Assembly (NCBI RefSeq): GCF_964355755.1
Contig: NC_092680.1
Location: 6,301,001-6,365,000, forward strand
Length of the DNA: 64,000 bases
Reading direction: 5' to 3'
DNA from: Antedon mediterranea
Lineage: Eukaryota > Echinodermata > Crinoidea > Comatulida > Antedonidae
Below are positions 30,580-41,398 of the stretch, in pieces. Under the pieces are notes generated by a model. It ran no database searches. It was not told where the DNA came from and saw nothing but the letters and a program-made list of their open reading frames with translations. The position numbers were made by a program, and so were the translations under genes. The first letter of the stretch is position 1; every line of letters begins with the position of its first letter.

Positions 30580-32924
30580 ATGGCAAGATCCAATAGTCTT
30601 TCACCAAGCCGGAATACCAAACGTCAATCGCCAGTCTACAATGAAAATGACTCTCCCTATATATTTTCTGAGGAGAATCATGCCTCAAAACTTATCCAAA
30701 GTCTTCAAGAACTGCGAAAGACCGGGCGGTTTACAGACCTTATTCTCAGCGTTGGTAAGCAAGAGTTCCGCTGTCATCGATGTGTTCTTATATCAATGAG
30801 CAAATATTTTGAAACAATGTTCACTAGCGATATGAAAGAAAGTAAAGAAGAACGGGTGCAGATACAAGGTGCTACTTGTAAAAGTTTAGAACTTATTTTA
30901 GATTTTGCATATACTGGATCAGTTGAAATTACTCGTGAAAATGTCCAATGCCTTCTCGAAGCTTCCGATTTCTTCCAAGTGCTACCGGTACGAAACGCCT
31001 GCATTGGCTTCTTATCAAGAAACATTACCCCCGAAAACTGTTTAGATCTGTACGTATTTTCTGAAAGACTTGCTTGTTCAAATCTGGCTGATGATGCCTG
31101 GAGGTTTGCGCTTGATAACTTTAACGAGGTGTGTAAAAAACACGAACCGTTGGAACAGACTTATGATACAATCATCAAGTATATCAGCTCAGATGATTTG
31201 ATAGTTGAAAGTGAAGAACTTGTGTTTGAACTTATCATACGATGGATTAAATTTGATAAAACAAAACGAGATACTTACTTGTCGAAACTTCTAGAACAGC
31301 TAAGGTTGCACCTTCTTCCTGCAAAGTACATCGGGAATACAATCCTAGCAGAAGAAATCGTAACTCGTTCCGATGTTTTCGCAGATTTTACCAAGATTTC
31401 ACAGCAACGTGCGCTTAGTGACCAGATGATGTTAACAAGGCATGAATACCGAAATACACGTTCGAGAAGGGTTGTTGTCGCTGTTGGAGGTGTAGGTCCA
31501 GCGAATATGAAAATGAAAGAATTGAAGTTTTTTGACCCAGTGGAACGAAAGTGGGCAACTCTTACTGAGCTGCCAAAATCAGGAAAGGCGGCATGTAGTG
31601 CTGTGGCTTTGGGAAACGATATTTATGTAACAGGCATGCAAGGGACGACTGCTCTATATATGGTATGTGTTAAACGACACAATCTTTCTAGATGATCGAA
31701 ATTATACATAATTGTTATTGGCGTTCGAACAAACATGAGATATTATTAATAAGACCACTATGACAGTTTAAAATAATAGACCTGTCAACAACATTCACCG
31801 AATTGAATTGGAAATGGTTACGACAATGAAGTCCAATGTATCAATGCATAATTTTCAGTATTTTATTACATATTAAATTAATTGTTTTATTTCTGTATAG
31901 ATTCGACGGAACAAATGGTTTGAATCGTCTGCTATGATCCAGTCTCGACAACGACATGCATCGGTAGCATTAGGGAACTATGTGTACGTCATCGGAGGAT
32001 ACGATGGACGATCAAGACTATCCAGTGTGGAGCGCTTTGATCCCAAGGAAAATAAATGGGAAAAGGTATGTGTTGCGTATGCGCATGCGTTGAAATTACT
32101 GTTGTATAAAGCTCTGTCAAACTTCATGTGACCAAAATATGATCTGTCCATAGGCCTATATGGACATGATGATGTCATATCACTGCCATATTTTGGCATA
32201 TCATTACCATAATGGCCACATCACATAACATAAAGATACCGTAGTGTAGACAGAGCCTTATGTGATGAGTTTTGTTAACTTGTGAATGTTGCTATGTTTA
32301 TATAAACCCACATGATATTAAGGCATATTCAAATATTCCTTCTTCCCTTTTTGTTGATCCTTCAATGCGTTGTTGAACTCCATTTTAGTTGTTATTCTAC
32401 TGATAACCATGTGGTGTTTTTAACAGGTTGCACCGTTGACTGAGGCGTTAAGCTCTCCAGCTGCTGTCATTTTCCGAGGAAATATCTACGTACTGGGTGG
32501 AGCATTGACAGGGGAGTCTGCATCAAACAAAGTACGACGTTACGACCCCCAACTTAACTCATGGGACGAAGTCGCGCCGTTACCTCATGCTTTATCGGGG
32601 ATCGCCGCCGTCACTCTAAATGACTACATCTATGTGGTAGGTTGTTTGTCTAGAATTGTACATCGGTATGATCCCAAGACGAACACCTGGAGCCAGGTGG
32701 AAAGCATGTACAGTACACGGGCTTTGTGTGCGGCAACTGTCTGTAATGATAAGATATATGTTGTTGGAGGGGAAAGCCAACCAAATTCGCCAATTGACAC
32801 TGTCGAATGCTATGATCCCGTCCTCAATCGATGGACTCCTTGTCAAAAGTTACCGTATCCTATAAAACTACTTGGTTGTGTGACGGTTACAAAAAGAGTT
32901 CACACAATAGCTTCACCAAAGTGA
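30580..32924 (+). CDS. Kelch-like protein (BTB-BACK-kelch), 3 coding exons, 581 aa
   Basis: Coding exons: 30580-31662, 31901-32065, 32427-32924; all phase 0 with GT-AG borders. Family members are substrate adaptors for CUL3 E3 ubiquitin ligases. Residues ~40-150 form the BTB fold (FTDLIL, FRCHRCVL, MSKYFETMF, FAYTGSVEIT); ~155-265 the BACK domain (ENCLDLYVFSE, FELIIRWIK). From ~300 are six kelch blades: VVAVGG, IYVTGM, VYVIGGYDG, IYVLGG, IYVVGC and IYVVGGES. Blades 2 and 5 lack the usual second glycine. The kelch region, with APLTEALSSPAA and SNKVRRYDP, recalls KLHL24/KLHL6/KLHL35-type proteins more than KEAP1-type, but I do not assign an orthologue. Length is normal for the family. The ATG follows an acceptor-like site at 30549, so the 5' UTR is probably spliced. 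Confidence 0.95.
32106..32261. mobile_element. AAGCTCTGTC palindromic MITE copy in a KLHL intron
   Basis: The left end TAAAGCTCTGTCAAACTTC and the right end GTAGTGTAGACAGAGCCTTA form inverted repeats. The core has TATATGGACATGATGATG and CATATCACTGCCATATTT. A TAGGCCTA sits inside the core at the TCCATATATGGA site of other copies. It takes up close to half of the 361-bp intron 2. Confidence 0.75.
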
Positions 32925-34040
32925 TTTTTATTTTATATTGGAATGCCATTACAGTAATTTGAATAATGTAATTAAGTTAATCATTATACCAAAGAGAGCT
33001 TGAAACGGTAAATGTAGGCCTACTACGGTACTTCTTGTAGTGTGTGTACATTTGATTGTTAAGATAGGGTTGTGTGTGATATTTCATGTTGTTTGCGTAT
33101 TACAATAATCATATATACAGTAAACGACTTATTAATTATGATTTATTATCTACCATTTATTTCCATCACATAATATAAAGTATTTTGGCAAAGATATTAT
33201 TTAATTAAACATTAATTCATTTATAAATGCCTAATTCAGAGATTAAAGTATAATTCTGATGAAAATATAATATAATAAATTACAGTTTTAAAGAAAATAG
33301 TAACCAAGGTATAGTGTTCACAGCTATTTAGTTATGAAGGTTTAGTTTCTCGCAACTCTGAACCTTCTGTTTCCATAGCTAATTACTATTGATGGACTAT
33401 CATAGTAGGCTATACAAAAAAGTACTATTTAATGATCGTTAAATAGTGCGTGTTATTGTACGCCATGTGACGCACAATCATCCAATCAAATGACAGGAAT
33501 TTATTTAGGTGTTTTATACAGTATATTAAATTCCGATCTGAAAGCATTTTTTTACCCCGCGAATTCTACATGCTAAGATGTTTTTTCAACGATTACTGAT
33601 TCGCCATACCACGCTGAACACTCTTTATCTTTTCACATTGTTATAAGTTCTACTTGTGTAGATTAATGTGTGGCCTAATTTAGCACCTCTAATAGAGTTC
33701 AGTTTAGTTCATGCCTGCTGAGAAAATGACACTAAGATTATAGGCCTACTATTCCATAAAATCACAAATCATGAGAATAGTTTAATAATAATATGAAGAA
33801 ATTTTATCCGCGTGGGTATATCTAAAGGCCTACTTGAAAAACTAATAACAGTCCTGTTGGAAGTTTTTTTAAACACATTTTCTGTCAAGATGAACCTATA
33901 CTACGGTAACAAAGCAAACTACAAACACAAATTGCACCAGAAAAGCAATGTATATACTTCGTCAGCAGCAACGCACAAGAGTAGCCTACTTTTGAAAATG
34001 CTGGTGGAATTATAAATTAAACTGTTCACGTTCATCAGTA
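32925..34040. other. Space between convergent KLHL and LRR genes
   Basis: No gene is seen. AATAAA at 33274-33279 could serve KLHL. A short hairpin, ACTATTTAA then TGATCG then TTAAATAGT, lies near 33424-33447. The stretch must also hold the 3' UTR of the minus-strand LRR gene. Confidence 0.45.
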
Positions 34041-34823
34041 TTAAGCCTCTCTTTGTTCACCTTCTTGGTGGTTTTTGAAGTATTCTTCTATCACAGCAGC
34101 ACCACGTCTGCAAACCTCAATCGGTGGTGAAATTAACTGGTTGCCTTCAATATTTGACGAATGCGGATAATCCACCCAATCTAGACGCTTGAGGTTTCCA
34201 AAGTTCCTCGGCAGTGATCGTAGCTGGTTGGCACCAAGCCAAACATTGCGTAGCATTGTACAGTTACAGATTGAATCTGGTAATTCTTGAATTGAGTTGT
34301 ACAACAGAAGCAACGTCTCCAGTTTAACCAGTAAACCAATGTCCTCTTGAATAACAACTAAGTTATTGTCACTAGCGTCGAGGAATTCCAGCTTTTTCAG
34401 TTTGAACACCTCACGTGGTATCTCTTCGAAGTAGTTATTAGCCATGTGTAAGCTCTGTAGTTGCTGTAGGTTCTGAATAGAAGGCGGTAGATCAGTGAGA
34501 AGATTATTACTTATGGATAGACGCTCTAGATTATAGAGCTCTCCAACCTCTTGCGGAATGCAGATAAGTTCGTTTGTATCAACACAAAGTATTCGTAAGT
34601 TGACTAGTTTGTTGATTTGTGGTGGCACTTCGGGTAAGCGCCAATGCAAACATGACTCCCGTTCTGGGCTCAGATCTAAAAACTCAATCTTAACCATGGT
34701 GAACGTCTCGTTTGGAATGTCGCATAGTTCTCTTCCAGAAAGTTTTAATCTTTTCAAATTAAAAATCGGGTCTCGATCAAGACGGAGTTTAGTTCGTTGT
34801 CTTCGTGGTGTTACTGAGTTCAT
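34041..34823 (-). CDS. Leucine-rich repeat protein, 260 aa, single coding exon
   Basis: The frame runs from ATG at 34823 to a stop at 34041. The frame is open a little further upstream but has no earlier ATG before a stop, so this start is preferred. The protein has no signal peptide or membrane segment and is probably intracellular. Leucine-rich repeats fill residues ~30-235 and follow the pattern L-x-x-L-P-x-x-I-x-x-L, for example LERLSISNNLLTDLPPSI and LQSLHMANNYFEEIPREV. This is the SHOC2/RSU1-like class, a protein-interaction scaffold. The short tail ICPPIEVC-type motif (SPPIEVCRRG, then IEEYF) resembles the C-cap of small LRRC proteins such as LRRC10, LRRC18 and LRRC30; I cannot choose one. 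It lies tail-to-tail with the KLHL gene. Confidence 0.9.
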   Translation of the reverse strand: MNSVTPRRQRTKLRLDRDPIFNLKRLKLSGRELCDIPNETFTMVKIEFLDLSPERESCLHWRLPEVPPQINKLVNLRILCVDTNELICIPQEVGELYNLERLSISNNLLTDLPPSIQNLQQLQSLHMANNYFEEIPREVFKLKKLEFLDASDNNLVVIQEDIGLLVKLETLLLLYNSIQELPDSICNCTMLRNVWLGANQLRSLPRNFGNLKRLDWVDYPHSSNIEGNQLISPPIEVCRRGAAVIEEYFKNHQEGEQREA

Positions 34824-34903
34824 CGTTGATTTTAACGATATCAAATCTGGTGGACATATGGTAGATAATTAAAAACACGACCAAACCAGCATCTATCGGT
34901 ATT
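34824..34903 (-). other. 5' UTR part of the LRR coding exon, with acceptor, and likely upstream non-coding exon
   Basis: On the minus strand a strong acceptor (pyrimidine run ending CTCAACAG) lies just before 34903. A consensus donor (ATG then GTAAGTGT) ends a possible exon at 36175. Joining them would give a non-coding first exon and a ~1.27 kb intron. This is inferred from splice-site strength only. Confidence 0.4.
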
Positions 34904-36175
34904 CTGTTGAGAAAAATAATATGTACCTGTTAATTGTGTAACTCATGCTATAGCCAATATTGGCGGCTTTGGTTGCTATTTGCTCTATATACTCTCTCAC
35001 TCGCATTACGAAATACGTACACTAGTCTTAAGATATCTTAGGATATTAAGCAATACAAATCGATAAGTGTGTCGTTAACAGATAATCGCCTTGAAACAGT
35101 AATTTCTCAATCAATAGCATTTAACTGCTATTTTGCGTTCGATATCTCGTTACCGTGTTATTTGAAATAACATTATTAGCATCATCATAGACTCGGGTAT
35201 CTTTTTCATCGCATTATGTAGTGATTCTATAATACGAACATTGTAGGCCTACATTTGCAGATGATATCCTAATAAGCAGACAGACAGACTGTAATAACGT
35301 CTACATTAGATTATATATACATAGGTTTTACATTTTTTTTACAGAAAATTCACGATTCCAAAAACAAATTTCATATAAAAGCAATGTGTACATTATTGTT
35401 ATAAATATTTACTATACTATGTTTATATATAAACATTGAAGAACATAATACAATCATAACCTTCTTTCTCTTTTAATCGTATCAGTAATGTTTCTAATGG
35501 CTGTAGGAAACGTTCTTATGTCGCTCTCGATGTTTGGAAGTGTAAACTGGAACTTCAAACAACTTCGAGAGGATTTTATCTTCGGATATTTTTAAATCGT
35601 ATCTACAATAAAATCATGTTTAATTTTTTTTTATCAATCTTTATTACCTAATAATAATTTCCGAACATTTTTCATTTTAGAAAGAATTGAATTTTCGTTT
35701 TGGGTTAGTTTTACCAACTTATTTGGCTTCATAATTTAATTTTTGACAATCAAGATTATTTCATGAGAAATAGCCATGTACATCGCAATGAGTGGGGAAA
35801 AACATTGACTTATATTGATCACTTTTGTAGGCCTACTGGTAAAGAATTAAATGTATCCACTCGAAATATCGATTTTAAGGTCATCAAACTAACTTAGTAC
35901 ATGTAGGGAGATGCAAAACTCTCTGCTACATGTATGCCTACCCATGAAACTAAACGCGAGATACGCATATAATGCATACTTAAACTGCTATTAATATAAC
36001 CAACATGGAAGCATTCTATTTATTATTTGATCCTGTTGTAGACTTACATTTCCCTGTTTTAAATAACTGGGAATAGCAATTGTCATCAGAATAAATAACT
36101 ACGCACAATTTTGAGTTGAGGGTCAATAGGTCTAACGTTTAAAGTCTCCAAAGACATTTATAAGACACACTTACC

Positions 36176-37775
36176 ATAGAAGAAGTGCAGTCGTCCGGGT
36201 ACAAGTCAACAATACGTAATATTACCAATTCCCAAGATATTATACTGGCAAAAACTTCCGCTAACAAACAATGAAATAAGTGTAGATCTATAAAAGCACG
36301 AAGTCCCGATTGGTTGCGTAGCGAATAAACTTACTATCTTTAGTTGCCTCAAGCTGTTTGTGTGTGTCATTTAATATACAGTAACAGTATAGTCAAGACA
36401 AGGTTACATGAAATTAAATTATGTTTACGTCAAATGTAAGAATTGCAAAAGGTGTCGGAGATATCAATACCAGTATGATAATGTATCAATCACTTCAATT
36501 TTGTAAGGGTGTACAAATTATCCATTGACGACTTACAAGTTTCGCCCTCTATTTCTTTCAAGGCCAGATACAATACAGTGTATACAAAACGTACCGATAT
36601 GATAGGTAATGAACGAGAACATCTTATGTAAACGTATTATCACTTGGTCGCTTTATTACAGTGAAAATTCCAACTCTAATGCACGTGTTGCCTAGATACG
36701 AAGCAAAATTGCTTGTGATCGTCATGACTACCAGCATTGAATTTAATGGAGATTAATACAAACAATGCAAAAGACAATTATAACAATGCCGGGAGCTTTT
36801 AATATTTTAATAGTAGTTATTCTTTTAAAATGTGTATACTGTATATGAATATTATTGTCATATGTAACCATAACGAGGAATGATACAATGCTTGTATTAA
36901 ATTACAGCTCAGTATAATAAGTACAGACAATTTCTATGTAAAAAAACTATGTTTGCTATTGTAATTTAAAGTAATAATACGTAGCAGATCCAGTGGGGGA
37001 ACTGCACTGCGAACATGCATCAGACAGTGTATTTTACAAGTATGACGTCAGGAGCTCAGGCATAAATAATGAATATTCATGATATATGCACGATAGTTTC
37101 TGCTTAAACCCAAAAGGAAAAAAAAAAATATGTGTGGAAACATATAGAGTCTATGTTATTCCTTATGACCATTAACACAAAGCGGTGAGCAGACGGGCGG
37201 TTTCCGCTGAAACTTCTAGTGGGACAAGCTACGCGGGTTTCCGCTTACCGTTACCGCTCGTATGTGTAAATTGCCTATTTATAGAAATTTACAGATCCAC
37301 AACTGACTCAGTGACCCAGCTTTGATAGCCTTTTACAATAAAAACTTGAGTCTGACAGGATGTTAAATTGATGGTTATTTACTAGTATTAAACATTATTA
37401 AAATCAGTTATTTTCATTTTGTATAACGTCATACTTTATTTTGATGAAGCGGCGGCAGCAAACATTCACAACATTATAACTAGCATTCAAGGACATCATC
37501 CTTTTTCTTATTTGTATACTAGTTCATCTCAAAATAATCTGTTTTTTACCATATTTTTCAATCAATTTTTAAATTGTAACATTTAAAACCATCAACGATG
37601 CAAATGATTGATTATTAATTATATCTTAAAAAAGAAATGTTTTTGTTTGAAAAAGACGGCAATTTTTTAAAGTAAAGTTTAGAAATAGAATAACTCATAC
37701 CTTGACTTCACTCAAAGTGGATTTTATGTTGCTACTTTATTCCATACTTTCTAACCCTTTTATGCTCCTGTAGGC
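36176..37775. other. Intergenic; no gene seen
   Basis: There is no recognisable coding segment. A GC-richer patch near 37170-37262 has degenerate inverted ends (CACAAAGCGGT near 37174 and ACCGCTCGTATGTG near 37253) and may be an old MITE. The promoter of the LRR gene may begin here. Confidence 0.35.
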
Positions 37776-38182
37776 TTAAGGCCCATTTACACTAGGACGA
37801 TAACGATAAATATATAAGCATGCATTTTTTTAAAAATAAAACAAAAGAAATTAGAAAGGCTTTCTTTCTAGAACTATAGGATAATCATTTATGCTGTCTG
37901 ATAAAAATAATATTTTTAAAATTCCAATCAAATGATAAATAAAAAAATAACATCATTTTATTGTCACGATATTTTTGCTCTTACTAATCATGAAGTCATT
38001 TGATTGGACATGTGAAAAATAATAATAATAATTTAGGAAGCATAAAGGAAGCATAGATGGTTATTCTATAGTTCTAGAACGAAAAGTTTTTGTATTTCTT
38101 TTATTTTATGTATGAATGAAAAATGCATATTTGTCGTTATTTATCGTCAACCATTATCGTCCTACTGTAAATGGGCCTTTAC
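37776..38182. mobile_element. MITE with long imperfect inverted repeats, ~407 bp
   Basis: The left end reads AAGGCCCATTTACACTAGG then ACGATAACGATAAATA. The reverse complement of the right end reads AAAGGCCCATTTACAGTAGG then ACGATAATGG. The left border is TTAA and the right is TTTA, so a TTAA duplication is possible but degraded. The middle is AT-rich with further internal symmetry (TTCTAGAACTATAG and CTATAGTTCTAGAA). No frame is seen. Confidence 0.7.
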
Positions 38183-38648
38183 AGTAGGTTTATAGTACAG
38201 TACTATTTGCACAATAGAAATACAATACATTGTTAAATACACCAGCACCACATATCTTATATTTCATCGAATTCCAAGCAGAGCACCATGATGACTAATT
38301 AGCATAAATTTGTAAACAAGTATTTTACTTCAAACTTGTTGTCCATGGCTGTTTATTATTGAGTTGAGCACGTCTCCATAGATATGATAAAGATCACCTT
38401 TTCTTTACTGGATCATTTCTATAAAAAGAATTATGGGAAAATTAATACTAGAGACGTACCTGCTTAAAAAGTTATTATGTTTTGTTTCTTTAAAAAACAA
38501 AAGAAGTTAACTACCATCAGGACAGAATTTGTAATACAATGATTCTAAAACACACATGCCTTATAATAAAGCCCGTACAGGTTTAATAATTCATCTGGAT
38601 TAAATTAGTAACCTACCCACAAAGTATAGTGATAATGACACCATGGAA

Positions 38649-41398
38649 TTACAGTAACTTAATTGAAGGTCTGAACTCAAAGGAAATGCATTGGTGATAA
38701 AATATATGTTAAACGTTGAAAAATATATTATTATTATTATTTAACAAATGTTTCAAAAATAAAGTGATACTTACGGGTACCATAGAGTTGGAAAGGCCTC
38801 GATCTCCTCTGGGGTATATTCACGTAACGTTCGTGGAATTTCTCTCGGTCCTTTTATTTGTTCCACTATATTATCTCGTATATCTTCAGGTATGTTCTAG
38901 GTACACAAAATACACACAAAATAAAATCAATTTCACTCAAGTCAATAAATATTTAAGAAATTCCCTTACAGTAAAGCGTGGTTCCCACTAGCGACGCAAC
39001 ATAAAGCAATGCAGCGACTTTTTGACGCAAAGTGCTGTATTGCGTAATCACAAGTGGGAACCGACGACGCAACAGTGCTGCAAACATCGCAGGTTTGATT
39101 TCACGCAGGCGGGGGCAAACACAATTATTGGAAGAGCATTTTCTTACGTTGCATCGTTTGCGTTACGCCGCTAGTGGGAACCACGTTTAAGTGTTATATA
39201 GAAGAATTTGTGAAATTTAAGGGTAAGTACTTCATTTAGCCTACTGTATGTTTGAATGGTAAAAATATGGCAATTCGGTGCCAAGATCTGGTTACTGGGA
39301 TCGAAACATTCATGTTAACCTAAAACCTACACCATACTTACATCATCTTCAAATAAATGCAGACGACACATAATAGTTCTCCGCCTCAAGTCTTTGGGAA
39401 GCATTCCATATATTGCTTTATGTACTATCTACAAACAAACAGTATCAGGGAAAATATGAATAAGAATATTCAAATGGTATAGCATATTTAACCAGAAATA
39501 GTGTGTCATTAAAAGTATTGGAAATAAAATTAATAATATACAAATAATTAATGCTTATGAGTGCAATGGGGCAAAAAATTTCTCAAGGTGAAAAATAAAT
39601 GGTTATATTTTCATGAGGGGAAGCCAAAAATGTTAGGTCCGATCAGGGAGTTGTAAAATAATAATTTTACAACTCCCTGTTCCGATTGACTGCCATTTTG
39701 AATGTTATTTATGCAAAAGCCAAGCAAAAAATATGCGGTGCTATTGAATTTCCACCGCGACGAAAATGCAGGACTCTATTGCATGTAATGTCGAGAGTGC
39801 TATAGTGCAGGACTGAAAGAATCTACATAGGTGTTTCATAAATTAAATTATTCACTTTTTTTGGATCTTGTTCATGAAGTTTATAGGCAGGCATACTCTT
39901 GAAACCTCTTGGATATCTAGAAAAAAAGTGGAAACATGTAACATGGTTTATTGTGATCACAACCGCGGTGAGCTATTAGCTATTTATTCTTTATACTGGG
40001 TAGCCTCTTCAGTCAAAGACTGTTCTTCTAGAGTGTATAGTACTACAGTATGATGAGTTTGTGACAGTGGCTGTGTGTGAACTAGAAGTACACCGGGGTA
40101 AGACCCTACTCGCCGATGTTATGGCTATTACGGTTCCACTGTTTTAATCGTTGTCTTTAGTTGGTAATGGTTAAAAAGGGTAAATAACATTCCAATCTTT
40201 CTTACCCTGTATGATAATGGTATATCTTTTCCTTCCATTTATCTAATGAGAATGCAACATGCTTGGTATTTATAATAACCACATGGTCACCGACATCACC
40301 TAAAAAAACCAGTCAAAATTATATTTGCACATGCTTGGGAACTTTTCCAAGCTGAAAAAAAATCTTTATAAGAGTGTTAAGAAAAAATGTTTATGATGGA
40401 CATAATTAAATTTTTAAAATACTGTAAAGTAATGCAGAGTGTAGTATAAATGGATCTATACTGTGCTATTGCTTTATAAAAAAAAGAAAAATATGATGGG
40501 CGATTTCAGATTTGTTATCCCTATCAACGCTGCTTTTAGGAAATGACAGAAACTAAACATTTACTTACTTAATGGATGGTATATCGGTTTATTTTTGCCT
40601 GTTAAAAAGGGTGTTACCATCGCAGCCAATCTACCCGGTGGTTGTTTGTATGCATCTACAAGGTACCACATGCGACCAAACGTTAACCATTGCTGAAGAA
40701 GTAAATGTAATAATGCTTGGTATTACTATATATTATTGTACATTATCAATGTTGTATCCTCACCATCGCGAAAATAAAAAAATGTAGGCTACAGTACTAT
40801 ATGATGGATAAATTAAATGGCAAATATACTGTAGTAGTAGGCCTACTGGATCGTCCTAAATACCAGCCCTAAGCCCTACCATTATAAGGTTAAATTATAG
40901 GATAAAAATAGGATATGTTTAGAGTGTTGCATTTTAATAGTTTTGAGGCCACTTTGGTGTAATAAATGTTATATATAATCGGGTCGGTCCTCCTCTTATT
41001 ATACCAAGCCCTGCCATTTCAAACTAGGCTTCCTGAAGTGATACAATGTCAATGATACATTTTTATATATTTTATTATTTACCCTTACGCACAATAACAC
41101 ACAGTCAAGACAAGGAAATTTAATTTTTAGCTAGCCTATTAGGTCTAGGTCAAACCAAGATATACTTCTCCCACCCAACGAAATGCGTTTGAGCAGCTGG
41201 TGGAGTCCTCTTTTGGATGATTGGCCTAGCCTACTTACTAGCTAGGCCTAAGCACTAGCTAGCTCCGATTTATAACTCTTTACCCGCCGCAACTATTTCT
41301 GGGTAAATTGCTAATAAAGAAAGCATTGAATGGTAAACTAACTATTTTTAAATGACACACAAACATTTTACCTGAGTTATTCTACTTGACAATGACAT
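38649..41398 (-). CDS. MRPL13: Mitochondrial ribosomal protein uL13m (L13), 7 exons, 178 aa
   Basis: Minus-strand exons: 41372-41398, 40569-40692, 40206-40299, 39856-39916, 39342-39428, 38775-38896, 38649-38670; all joins are GT-AG and in phase. The product is the mitochondrial large-subunit protein uL13m, needed for mitochondrial translation. It aligns along its whole length with human MRPL13, as I know it: [55 protein letters not shown], then IPEDI and [14 protein letters not shown] near the end. Total length of 178 residues equals human. The last exon encodes only PPSIKLL and a stop; it was picked for its good acceptor and length agreement and is the weakest part. The first exon encodes nine residues. 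Introns hold a MITE, a hairpin and a SINE relic. Confidence 0.93.
38977..39185. mobile_element. MITE with 17-bp perfect inverted ends, 209 bp
   Basis: CGTGGTTCCCACTAGCG at 38977-38993 is exactly complementary to 39169-39185. The reading AGTGGGAACC recurs inside (about 39052-39062), and ACGCAA-type motifs are repeated. It is GC-richer than its surroundings. No frame is seen. It lies in MRPL13 intron 5. Confidence 0.75.
39638..39686. repeat. Perfect 16-bp hairpin flanked by TCCGAT direct repeats
   Basis: CAGGGAGTTGTAAAAT (39644-39659) and its exact complement (39664-39679) surround a 4-base loop. TCCGAT stands immediately left (39638-39643) and one base right (39681-39686). The layout resembles a tiny fold-back insertion with a target duplication. 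It is located in MRPL13 intron 4. Confidence 0.85.
39983..40150 (-). mobile_element. Internally deleted copy of the tRNA-derived SINE
   Basis: This segment shares TATACTGGGTAGCCTCTTCA, ACACCGGGGTAA, CCTACTCG and CGATGTTATGGCTA with the full copies at 19179 and 24973. It lacks the middle ~130 bp and the tRNA-like B-box part. It is more diverged, so older. It lies in MRPL13 intron 3. Confidence 0.7.

Noticed and set aside
30774-31025. Minus-strand frame across the KLHL BTB domain
   Set aside because: Shadow of the coding strand.
35491-35598. Plus-strand 35-codon frame starting MFLMAVGNV
   Set aside because: Short, with no partner exon or motif. The opposite strand is equally open.
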